DNA from: Ectocarpus siliculosus
Lineage: Eukaryota; Sar; Phaeophyceae; Ectocarpales; Ectocarpaceae
DNA: 64,000 nt
NCBI GenBank assembly: GCA_000310025.1
Contig: FN649743.1
Location: 998,474-1,062,473, forward strand
Direction of reading: 5' to 3'
In this document: positions 51,008 to 61,829 of the stretch, one piece after another
How positions within the stretch are numbered: the stretch's first letter is position 1
Layout of the letters: each line of letters starts with the position of its first letter
Notes under the pieces: model-generated
Told to the model about the DNA's origin: nothing
Seen by the model: only the letters and a program-made list of their open reading frames with translations
Databases searched by the model: none
Translations under genes and position numbers: made by a program

Positions 51008-53150
51008 CTGTTCGAGGAGGGCAAAATCGATAGATCACACGAATCTCTTCGAGCCGCGACGACAACGGAAGAGATAGGCACAGCTGTAGCGCTGGCCAAG
51101 GCACTATCTTCGTACGTGAAAAAGTCGAGGCCCTGCTCTTTGAAGAGAGTAAAGAAACAAGACAAAGTGACAGAAGTAATATGGCCCTCCTAGTGACAAG
51201 CAGAATCAGAAGCAGAAGGCCGTGGTTAAGGCGCTGCGGAACGCCTCCATGCGCACTATTCTATATCGTTGAAGCAACGTATGTGGAAACCTATTACGGG
51301 AGAACGATTACGGCAGCACATAAGCTTAGAAGTATTCCTGAGAAAAGATCCTGAAATCCCCGGGGTCTTGTTCTGTAGCCAGAGGATGTCTTCGAATGAT
51401 GCTCATTTGAAAGGCATGTTTCTCATGACCCGACCTGCAGGGACTCATCGCCAGGAAACGGTTTCGCAGCTTAAAGCGCACAGCAGCCAGTTTACAACAC
51501 GGACATCAAGCTGCCTTACTAGGGGGTGTCAAGCAGTGTTACGTGTCTTTCGTTCCATCTTTTCGATGCCCCAGTGTACACCTTCGGCATATCACCGGAG
51601 TTACTGCCTATACGAAAGGTAACCTACGCAATTGGATCCCTTCTAAAATTTTGCCGCCCAGCCATTCCAATTCACGTTGTTGGCACCGTTGGTACTCCTG
51701 TTAACATCTGCATGTAGACCATTGCTTGCCACGATCGTAGGAAAGGATTTCAGCGCCGTTAGCGATAAAGTAGGCCCGCACGAATAGGTTTTACGCTGTG
51801 GTGTTGAATGGTAGAAGTGTAAGTTTTCTGCGCCATCGTTCGCTTGCTGCTTTCAAGGGTTCGCCTTTTTGATGTTTCTCGGGGGCCAACGTCACGCGAG
51901 TCGTCGGCGAACATATGCATAAATAAAGTGGCAAACGGTATCCGAAATTTCGCCACACAACAGAATATCAACATATGTTAAGCTCCATATCGCAGGCTGG
52001 AGTATTGGATCGCCATCACATCGCCAGTCATGGGTCTGCAACGGTCACTGGGTCCCTAATAATCGACTGAAGAACTCTAAACGAGGAGCAAACCAACAAC
52101 TCGCACGCGAAAACACAGAGGCAGCCGTGTAAGGGGGGATTCAGTATTTACACTTTAGTGTATCCCTTCGTTAGAGTTTTGGATCACCACACGCAAGAGC
52201 TGTTGCAAAATCCTGCTGTTGAACGTACGTATGTATCAATAAAACTGGCGACCATGATTATTTTTGGCGTGACAAAAGGGAACATACATACATGTACACT
52301 GCTTGTTGGAAATATTCAGTTTGACTGGTACGGATGTCAGAAGGTACTTGAGCAGACCCGAACGCCTGCACGGTTTTCAATGTGAAGACAACAACCAGCC
52401 TCGGGTCACGCAACTTGCGCCTTGTATCCATCTCCACACAAGAGCGCGCCATGTGTGCACAGGTACATTCTCAGAGTGAGTTTCTGTGCCTTCCTCGTGA
52501 GGAATATGAGTACAAAGAGAGCAGAACTCACCGGGTTGCCAGCACAGGCTGTAGAGTGAAGAAGGGGGGGAAGTTGTAAAACTCGGGTTTCTCGAATCCT
52601 GAATCAGTCATATCTGCGCTGTGCACGGGAGTGTTCCCGTGTCAATGAGCCGCAAAGAGCTACTTCGTAGCACCATTATACTACTATTAATATAACACAC
52701 AGTGGGGCGCCGCCGTATGTTGCGGCTCCCCCTTCGATCGGTCCGTCGGTCCATCTCTCAGGTCAGCCGCACGTTCTCACCTCCTTGTCCTTGTATCCTG
52801 GGAGAACCTCCACCAAGCTCAGTCAGGATAGGAGAACAATCTAAAGCACATCGGTGCTGTGCCTGCTGAAGCTTGGCGCTCTTCTGTACACCTGGATCCG
52901 CTCCATATCTGCGTTGCTCCGCGAACATATGCCTCACCAGGTTGGTCCGAATATTGCATGCTATGCATAGCATATCATTGTCAACGTCTCAAATGCTGCT
53001 AGTCAATAAGAGTCGTGCCCTTCTCGGCAATGTGTCCAAACAAGCAGACCCACATATCCGACCACGAGCTACAAGCTAGCATACAGCAGTACCAGCAGCA
53101 GTACTATTCAAGCTCGTCGTGGCGGGACTGTCAGCTAATATCGTACGCTG
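51008..53150. other. Upstream of VPS25, no recognisable gene
   Basis: This should contain the first VPS25 exon and its promoter. Open frames are short and motif-free. Nothing else recognised. Confidence 0.4.
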
Positions 53151-53164
53151 GGGGCACCTCAGGT

Positions 53165-53360
53165 TTGCCTAAGATATCACACCCCCCTGGACTGATTGTC
53201 AAAGCTTGATTACTCGGCAGGAAAAGCGGTGACGGTGCCGAAAATGGTGGCATCGGAACCGTCTCGTCGAGAGCTTTCCGAACACGTATCACTTGATTTC
53301 GGCATTCTCTTCGCCATGGAGTCGAGCTTTGAAAATCGGTCCAGGGGTTGGGCATCCTAC
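53165..53360 (+). mobile_element. Short TIR element (MITE) copy
   Basis: It starts at AAGATATCACACCCCC, TGGACTGATT and CAAAGCTTGATTACTCGG, and ends with the inverse GTCGAGCTTTGAAAATCGG and TCCAGGGG. The interior AATGGTGGCATCGGAACCGT and GAGAGCTTTCCGAACACG is shared with 41.4 and 53.7 kb. A further left end in the same orientation begins at 53368 and is cut off near 53430. Confidence 0.75.
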
Positions 53361-53585
53361 CCAACCCATACTTCCCTGGACCGATTTTCAAAGCTCGATT
53401 ACTCGGCGACGAAGATGACGACGTCATCTAGTACGAGTTGTTAAAGCGCATGTCGAGACGACTCTTTCGAGGCCACCGACGGCGGCTCGGGCATGGTTCT
53501 TGAGGACCCAATTCTCCCTATAGAAACTCGAAACACAATTCAGTTGCCGTCCTCTTACAATAACACATGTATTATTGCGGTCACC

Positions 53586-53685
53586 NNNNNNNNNNNNNNN
53601 NNNNNNNNNNNNNNNNNNNNNNNNNNNNNNNNNNNNNNNNNNNNNNNNNNNNNNNNNNNNNNNNNNNNNNNNNNNNNNNNNNNNN
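53586..53685. other. Assembly gap (100 N)
   Basis: A run of exactly 100 N, likely a gap of unknown size. It lies just before an inverted MITE copy, so the repeats probably broke the assembly. Confidence 0.95.
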
Positions 53686-53855
53686 TTCAAAGCTTGATTA
53701 CTCCACGACGAAGAGGATGCCGAAATCAAGTGATACGTGTTCGGAAAGCTCTCGACGAGACGGTTCCGATGCCACCATTTTCGGCACCGCCACTGCTTTT
53801 CCTGCCGAGAAATCGAGCTTCGAAAATCGGTCCAATGTGATATCTTATGCAAGCG
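53686..53855 (-). mobile_element. Short TIR element (MITE) copy, inverted, next to gap
   Basis: The reverse complement of this stretch matches 53170-53345 almost base for base, including AAGATATCACA at its start and CGGAACCGTCTCGTCGAGAG inside. Its far end runs into the gap of N. Confidence 0.75.
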
Positions 53856-53995
53856 GCAATACAACCTTCAGCCATGAATCCGCCGGTTGGCTGGACATCA
53901 GCGCCCATAGTCCTGTATAGCAGTATGAACGCAGACGGTACGTGCTGTTGTATTCATGCAGCAGACTACGCTGTATCGGTGTTATCCGTTAGGTA

Positions 53996-54914
53996 CCGTA
54001 ATTGTGCGTGTTATGGCACCCATCGTTGATTTCGCACCCATCGGTGTTACGGCACCGGGGTGCGCAAAAATATCGAGAACGGCATGATTCAATATCAACG
54101 ATATAAACCCTGCTTAGGACGTAAAATTGCGTGCTTCCGTAACGTACCGGGACCTCCGGCCACGCGTCGAACTGTATGTAACGATCGGCTGAGAGGGTTC
54201 GGTACTGTAGGTACAAATTGTTGCGCCATTCCTTTCATGTGTGCATATCGTACCGTCGAGGTGTACGGAATATATGATTCATGTTTATTTGTACGGTAAT
54301 CCGTCCGTCGAATGCACTCACTCACTCAACTAACCACACAGAACCCACCCCGCACCTCCAACCTACCAAACAAGAAGGTACTACACTTGTACCGGTACCA
54401 TGCCCCTTGAGGCAGACAACGACAGATAGGAAACACCAGCCAACAAATGAGGGACTTGCGACCAACAAAGAGGTTGGAAGAAAAACGATGCCGTACCGTA
54501 TACCTTTCCCAGCGGGGAGCTACAGCGTCTGTTGTCTTTGGCACATGCTACCCCAACCTCGCATCAGGCGCTTCACTTTGTTTTCAAGTACTGTAACACG
54601 CACAATTACGGTACTCGTACAAGAAACGCCTGTGTTCGCTTCTTCAGTATCGCACCTATTGGTGTCATCGCACCGGGGTGCGTTCACTCAGCACCGTAAA
54701 ATGGCCACTGTGATTTCTTCCGTATCGCACCCATCGGTGTCATGGCGCCGGGGGTGCGTTGGAAATCTAGGAACGAAGTTGTTTACATGCATTCATGCAC
54801 CGGTATCGGTTATGGCACCCATCGGTGTTATGGCACTGGGATGCGATAACAAACCAAGATATGAATGATTCAAGAAACGATCGCACCTCGGTGCCATAAC
54901 ACGCACAATTACGG
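53996..54914. mobile_element. TIR element flanked by TA, CCGTAATTGTGCG ends
   Basis: The two ends are perfect 25-bp inverted copies, CCGTAATTGTGCGTGTTATG plus GCACC, each flanked outside by TA. The interior is built from recurring pieces such as GCACCCATCGGTGT and GGCACCGGGGTGCG in both orientations. No transposase. TA flanks suggest a Tc1/mariner-type target choice. Confidence 0.75.
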
Positions 54915-55899
54915 TATATCGATAGTTGAGGGTTTGAAATACTATTTGATCGTATTACGCAGCGCCTAAGCCTTGCGGGGCCAACAGATACCAAATGAAC
55001 GGAACGCGAATCAGTGTGTGAGGTTCCAGGACTGACGACGTGCACGCAAGTTGTGCTCCTTCAGCCTCACTACATGCCCTGCTGTTCAGCCTCATTACTT
55101 GCTGTTGCCACAAGGACCCCCGCAGAAAGAAACGAAGACACTCAATACACCAGATATGTGTTTGAAGGTAGACAGTGCTTTGTAGAGAACCTTACTCAAC
55201 CAAGAAACGAAACACAGTGCCCTCTTTCCCTCGCTCGATAGAGCCGGACAAAAGTGCCGCATGCAGGAAACCAACCTCAATCCTTGTAGCTGCGCTCGGG
55301 CAATGACGGCACCGTACGGAATAAAGACAGAAAACCAGCAGGAAAAAAAGTTTGTAGCATACTCCGTGAAGCCATATTTTCCCGGCCATCTGTGGGTATC
55401 ACGGCCTGCTGCGTAGTGGTCTCTCTTCATCAGGTACAGTTAACGTTACACGCAGGCTGGTGCGTATCTCAAAAGATGTCTGCAGTAGCATGTGCACTCC
55501 TATTGTGTGTGTGCTCCTGGGTACGTGTGTGCGTGTGTGTAGCCTGAACCGGCACAACAGGGGGTATACAATTCCCCATACCGACGCTACTGACAGATAG
55601 GTCCGGCACTTACCAAGAGCTTTGGCTGTGCCCGACACATTTTACCAGCACTATTCAAACGGCACTACTGCGAGCCTAGTAATGTATACCAGGCACATCT
55701 TTGAAGTTCGGCAATATGAGTCTGATATACACCGTCAACTTACGGTAAAACCACGAATCATTGCACGCCCGTGCGAGGATTTTCTAAGTCACTTGTTTCT
55801 TGACTTTTACCCCTGTGCGATGACTCCGATACGTGCAATGACTCCGATATCCGCGTGGACGTCGACCATAATTTTTTGGTTCTTGCTCTTTTACCGCAC

Positions 55900-57578
55900 C
55901 CCCGTGCGATGACTGGACGTGAAAAAGGCATACGATACCGTATGGAGAAATGGGCTGTGGAAACAATTATCCAAGTACGGGATCAAGGGGAAAATGTGGA
56001 GAATGCTGAAGAAGATGACAGAGTGTACGAAAAGCGCGGTCATGCTAGACGGAGAACTTTCTAAATTCTTCGACATTGAGCAAGGGGTCCCACAAGGTTG
56101 CACGCTGTCCCCAACATTGTTCCAGGTGTTCATCAACGATCTGTTGGAAGTCGTAGAGGCAGTCCGGAAGGGAGTAAAAGTAGGGGACACGGAAACGTTG
56201 GTGTCAGGAATGCTGTTTGCGGATGATTTTGTTGGTATGTCGGACACCCCTGAGGGACTGCAACTGCAAATTGACGCGGCGAAGAAGTTTACTGATAAGT
56301 GGAGATTGTCTGCCAACGTTACGAAGAGTGCCGTCATGGTATGCAATGAGGGCAGGGAGGAACCAGTAGAACATAGATGGAAGTGGGGGATCGAGGAGAT
56401 TGCAGTAGTGGACCAGTACACATACCTCGGAGTAGAGATCGCAAAAGATTGCTCGTGGAATGCACACATGTCCAAGGTAGCGGAAAAGGGCAAAGCACGA
56501 GCAGGGAAGCTGCACCCAATACTCGCAAACCGGCACCTTGATACACGCATCAAATTGACGGTGTTGAAGAGCGTAATCGTACCGCCGCTAGAGTACGCCG
56601 GAGAAGTATGGGAAGGAAATAAGAAGGTAGTGAAAGAACTCGAGGCGGCGCAGATGAAAGCAGCGAAAATCATCCTAGGATGCTCCAAGCGCACAAGTAA
56701 TGCAGCAGTCAGGGCAGAATTGGGGATCCAATCCCTACGGTCGGGAAGAGACGTTAGGAAGCTGACATGGCAGTATCGCATGTGCGGGATGGGAGAGGAG
56801 AGGTTGCCAAGAATAGTATGGGAGGCGAAGTGGGCAAACAAAAAGAGGGGTAGACAACCCACGGAATGGGTCAAGGTTGTAGAGGACGTATGGAAGGGAT
56901 TGGACATCGACGAAGATGAAACGCTGGAAACGGAGGGTCTACAGGGGTTCAAGAAGAAGATATATGTTGCTTGTGCCGACAGAGAAGAACAGAATCTAAG
57001 GAAAGAATCCAAGGATAAGGAGGGTCTAGAAGTGTACGGAATGTTGAAAGAAGGAATAGGGTTCAAGGATTACCTACATGGACCAATGGGTGCAGGGACA
57101 AGCTTAAGGTCAAATTCAGGACCGGGGACATAGGCCTTCGCGAACGTCGACGAAGACATAGGACGGTAGACGACGAAGACGATAAGTTCAAATGCGATTG
57201 CGGCTTCGAATGCGAAGACAGTGTTCATGTAGTCGCGGAATGTCCGTGGTACGCAAAGGAGAGGGAAGTGTACATGACTGAGCTGGGAAGAATACAAGTG
57301 ACATACAGGGAGATGTTTGAGGCATGGAATAGAGAGGAGAGGACGGTAGCGGTACTGGGGAGTAGAAAGTGGTTTGAAAAGGCGGGAAGGGACATCGGTA
57401 GGATAGACAAACTAGGGAAGACATTTTTGAGCCACCTTTGGCAAAGTAGGAAGGAACGATTGGCCATCGGTGATCGGTCCTGTGGGAACAATGCTCCGTC
57501 CTCTCGAGGACGCGTGGTCAATGGTCTAACCGCTAAGGCATGCAAAACATAAGAGTACGCCCTCCCCGTGCGATGACT
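55900..57578 (+). mobile_element. 5'-truncated LINE insertion with 15-bp target-site duplication
   Basis: The duplication CCCCGTGCGATGACT is exact at 55900-55914 and 57564-57578. The inserted DNA is 55915-57563. It starts at RT motif A (LDVKKAYDTVW), so the endonuclease and the first part of RT are missing. The sharp 3' boundary and clean duplication mark a typical 5'-truncated retrotransposition. Confidence 0.85.
55919..57133 (+). pseudogene. LINE reverse transcriptase fragment
   Basis: A 404-codon open frame with RT motifs in order: KKAYDTVWRNGLW, GVPQGCTLSPTLF (about residue 58) and the catalytic FADD (about residue 101). Then come ANVTKSAVMVCNEG, YTYLGVEIAKDCSWN and a long C-terminal part. 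The catalytic aspartates of the last motif are intact, but the N-terminal half is absent. The stop at 57131 follows a frameshift near 57095. In the next frame the protein continues to a cysteine motif, CDCGFECEDSVHVVAEC, and ends at 57550. The frame starts with GTG only because the real start is lost. Confidence 0.85.
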
Positions 57579-57672
57579 CCCATACGTGCGATAGTCGACA
57601 CATCACAGCAGGTGAACGACACTCCACGTTGTACGGCCACACATATAGACCACACCTAGACAATTAAAAAAA

Positions 57673-59194
57673 GGGAAAACGACACAACAGGGTATACCCT
57701 GGTCGAAAAGCGACACACCTGGGTACACAGTCATTAACAGCAGTAAATGCATTCATATGATTGGTCAGCGCCCAATTTCACCCCGGTACGTCCGAAAAGG
57801 CGCAGGGTATACCCTGCTGTGTCTACTTTTCTCACCAACTGTACCCTGTTTTCGGAAGTGTACCCTGACCTGACGGGAAATAAGACCCATTCATCAATCA
57901 TTTCCCCCGCAGGAATCTTCCCAACTCCTTTTCCTCTCCAACCATGGGGTACCAAACGGCGAATCTTCCCACCCAATAACAACCATGGCAACGCGGCAGG
58001 AATCAGTTTCCGCCCCTGCCAAACAGCACCAACCATCAACTCTTCCGCTCTAAATCAACAATGGCCGGGCACTACCCCAGCACAGCAGTTGTTCCATTTG
58101 GAAACATGCACACACGTACGTGTACAATACCCCGTGCACCACTGCTTGCTGCAGTCTATCTATATGCGACATGCACGGGTCACGCTACGAAAGCTAGACC
58201 AATCCAGCATGGTTGACATGCATATACATATGCATGTATGTGCCCATGATGTGTGGCGCTGCGCTGAGCGGGCGGAGGAGAGAGGCAGCAACACCACACA
58301 CAGACACGCCCTTGACATCAATCATGGAAGGAGGAGCGAGTGCTAACAACTCTGGCAGCAGGACTGTGTCGTCCAACTCAATCACCCTCCCTGTGCTCGC
58401 GGTGTATTTCATCGGCTCATCCCGCTGAAGCCTGACGTCTTCTTACTACATACATTGATTGGTTGGTCGGCTTGGTCGGCTGGTGAGCGCGACCGCTGCT
58501 TTTACAGCAGTAGTAGTAGTTCAAGCAAGAAACACATCGCAATTGAGACACAACAGACAACACACCCACGCACACACGGCACAGGCAGGAGGGAGTGGCG
58601 GCGCCCAACGTTACCCGTGTAGTGCTGTGGACATACATGCATATATATATATGCATGTCAACCATGCTGGATCGGTCTAGCTTTCGTAGCGTGACCCGTG
58701 CATGTCGCATATAGACTGCAGCAAGCAGTGGTGCACGGGGTATTGTGCGCGTGTGCATGTTTCCAAATGGAACAACTGCTGTGCTGGGGTAGTGCCCGGC
58801 CATTGTTGATTTAGAGCGGAAGAGTTAATAATGGTTGGTGTTGTTTGGCAGGGGCGGAAACTGATTCCTGCCGCGTTGCCATGGTTGTTATTGGGTGGGA
58901 AGATTCGCCGTTTGGTACCCCATGGTTGGAGAGGAAAAGGAGTTGGGAAGATTCCTGCGGGGGAAATGATTGATGAATGGGTCTTATTTCCCGTCAGGTC
59001 AGGGTACACTTCCGAAAACAGGGTACAGTTGGTGAGAAAAGTAGACACAGCAGGGTATACCCTGCTCCTTTTCGGACGTACCGGGGTGAAATTGGGCGCT
59101 GACCAATCATATGAATGCATTTACTGCTGTTAATGACTGTGTACCCAGGTGTGTCGCTTTTCGACCAGGGTATACCCTGGTGTGTCGTTTCCCC
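57673..59194. mobile_element. Foldback/Mutator-like element with ~570-bp inverted arms
   Basis: Left arm 57673-58242 and right arm about 58630-59194 are reverse complements with only scattered changes. The ends read GGGAAAACGACACA and GGGGAAACGACACA. The 9-bp TTAAAAAAA flanks both sides (57664-57672 and 59195-59203), which fits Mutator-like elements (usual duplication 8-11 bp). The roughly 390-bp centre shows no transposase. The arms would give matching open frames on both strands, which are mirror images and not genes. Confidence 0.8.
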
Positions 59195-59661
59195 TTAAAA
59201 AAAACGCGGAATAAAGCGCGGAGTAAATCGCGGCGAAACACGACCAAGGGGGACATTGGCGGTAAAACACTCTGATACGAAGCGGTAGCGGTAGGAAGTT
59301 TTTCAGCAGGGACGAATGTATCTATTGGTCTTCCAGTATGGTCCTTGGCCTCAGCTATGTCGTCCTAGTTGTTTCCCCCTGCACGAGTGCTCTGTCTCAG
59401 CAGACGACGCTAGTTGTACACAGGGTCACGCACGTGTGATTGTGATGGAGTTGATGGCGTCATCTGGCCCAATGGCATCTTCCGTTGTCTATTTTCTCTT
59501 TGCTTCCACACGTGGTTGGCGACGGTGCCTTAACATTAGCAGTGGAGCTCATTCATGTCGAAACCGCCAATACCAGCACTGTGACGGTAGCAGCGCCATA
59601 AGCCCCCCGGAACCCGGGTGCGATGACTACGATACGTGCGATGACTCGCATCCTTACGGTA

Positions 59662-61010
59662 GTTGAGCTTCATTTTTTTCTCTCTTCAGGCCATCCTTCA
59701 GTCCTGTCTTCCTTCGAGCAGGCATGGAGATCCCTTCGATGCTCGAGACGAAACCGACCTCCCCGAAATGTGTTTCCGGCGCATCTAAGGGGTACCCGCA
59801 CTTTGATGGTGCGAGGCAAGAGTCTTCTCGAAACACCCAACAAAGAATGGCGGCGAATACACAGATGAACAAATCTCTTCCGGAAGTAAGATAGAAGAGC
59901 AAAAACCACGCTTTCGGTGAATGTACTTACATAGCACACCAAGAATGCGGTGTGCCATGGCCTCTCTGAGAATGCGCGCTGATGGGAGATATTCACCAGT
60001 ACTGGTCGGACCCGCCCGCTTGTAAGCCTTGCTTTTATGTTTCAGGGTGTACCTTCTTGCATGGTCGTGCTGGGGGATTTTGGCGACAATGTATTGCGAG
60101 GTGTGTTCCTTGGTGCTTGTTCCACACGCTCATATTGTAGGTTATGCGTTGGATGTGCGGAGTGCTACGCCGACAGATGAGTGCCATATGAAGAACTTAC
60201 AAATGGTCGCCATCCACGACTATTCTTTTTTCGCAGAAGCGCGTCAAACAAGTCAGACGACTAGAACCACAGGATGTCTGCGCAGAAACAGCACTTGGAG
60301 GGGTCCCCAGGAAGAACAATGATCTCGCCGGTCTAATAGATTTTTAGCCCATCTTTGGACCCAATGATTTACGTGTTCAGGCCTCGCATTCTTGTTGGGG
60401 GGCAGACATGTTGAATATGAGAAAGCTATGGCTGCATTCGACAGCAAGAATCAGACACCCGGTGATATATTCTCGAGGATGAGTATAGTTTTTTATCGAG
60501 ACAAAGTTTCAGCGCGGGGGGGTCTGATGTACACCGTACCCCTGGATAAAGGTGTCGCCGGATTGTCTAGGAATGATGGAGCGCACCACCCGTGACAAAA
60601 AGAGGGAGGCTGGTACGTCGTTGCGAATAAGCGTTTCTGTCAGGCTGGGGTGTATGTGACCAAAGGGGGGTACACTGTTAGAGCACTAGTCTATTTGGAA
60701 CGGAGGTATTGTAAGCACAGTGTTAACGCCGGGGTTATCGTTTTTTTTTGCCCCTCTACCTTTGAGTTGGCCCCGGGGTGTTTTTCGGCGACTTGTGGAG
60801 GCACGGGGCGTTCGCACAGAATTACACGGCTTTCCAATGTGACAGCATCGTGTGGGTCAGCTCAGTGTTGCGTGTACCTGTACAGCAGGTGTATCACAAC
60901 AGAAAAAAGACATAAACCCTCCCAAGGGGACTTTTCGGCCCGAAGCCGTTTTTTATTTTAGAAAAATATCGCCCCCGAGGTGTGTTTGTCACATCAGCAA
61001 AAAATAAAGA
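59662..61010. other. No recognisable gene
   Basis: A minus-strand frame at 59654-59902 has a hydrophobic segment followed by a cysteine-containing stretch but no family that I know. The rest is short frames. Confidence 0.4.
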
Positions 61011-61012
61011 AA

Positions 61013-61826
61013 CAGGGATCCAATCCCTACGATCGGGAAGAGATGCAAGGAAGCTAGCATGGCAGTACCGTATGTCGATATGGGCGAGGCGAAGTTGGCA
61101 AACAAGAAGAGGGGTAAACAACCCACGGAGTGGGCTAAGGCTGTAGATAACGTACGAGGGAGCTTAAAATTGACGAAGTTGATACATTGGAAAAGGTAGG
61201 CCTACAGTAGAGGGGTTCAAGAAGAAGATATCTGTTGCTTTTGCCGAGAGTGAATATAATCTAAAAATATAAACAAGGATAAGGAGGGTGGAGATGTGTA
61301 CGGATTGTTGAAGGAGGAATGGGGTTCAAGGGGTACCTGCATGGACCAGTGGAGACAGGGACAAAGCTGGGTCAAATTTACGACTGGGGACATTGGCCTT
61401 CGAGAACGTAGAAAAAAATATGGCAAGGTGGACGAAGACGACGTCAGTTCAAGTGTGAATCCAGCTCCGAGTGCAAAGACCGGGTTCATGTAGTTGCAGA
61501 AAGTCCGTTGTACTGAGGGAGAGAGAAATGTACATGGCTGAGCTGGGAAAAGTAGAATGAAGGCACAGCAGTAGTGACATGTTTGAGGCATGGAATACCC
61601 AGGACAAGACGGTAGGTATGCTGGGGCTTCGGAAGTGGCTGAAAATGCGGGAAGAGATATCGATAGGATAGATAGGCTAGGGAAAACAATTTTGAGCCAC
61701 CTTAGGCAAAGTAGGAAGGAATGATTGGCCATCGGTGATCGGTCCGGTGGGAACAATGCTGCGTCCTCTCGAGGACGCAAGGTCAATGTTCTATCCGCTA
61801 AGACATGCAAAACATGAGAGTACGCC
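61013..61826 (+). mobile_element. Second LINE fragment of the same family, decayed
   Basis: From GGGATCCAATCCCTACG (61016) to GAGAGTACGCC (61825) it parallels the 3' part of the LINE at 56725-57560, including the same 3' terminus. It has many small deletions and no long frame. Truncation at a different 5' point shows an independent insertion. No clear duplication of target sequence was found. Confidence 0.8.
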
Positions 61827-61829
61827 TCT

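Larger units (their letters stand above)
55743..59659. mobile_element. TA-flanked TIR element split by two later insertions
   Basis: The left end CGGTAAAACCACGAATCATT after TA and the right end, reversed CCGTAAGGATGCGAGTCATC after TA, are imperfect inverted copies of about 25 bp. Inside each end the phrase GTGCGATGACTCCGATACGTG or close variants recurs, at 55816, 57569 and 59618. Removing the LINE (with one target copy) and the long-TIR element (with one target copy) leaves about 720 bp, the size of the related element at 53996-54914. Confidence 0.6.

Noticed and set aside
55891-57066. 391-codon open frame on the minus strand
   Set aside because: It lies antisense to the LINE reverse transcriptase, which has clear RT motifs; the composition is rich in S, F and P and shows no domain.
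57747-58346. 199-codon plus-strand frame and its mirror at 58677-59120
   Set aside because: Both come from the inverted arms of one transposable element, and the central part of the element shows no protein domain.
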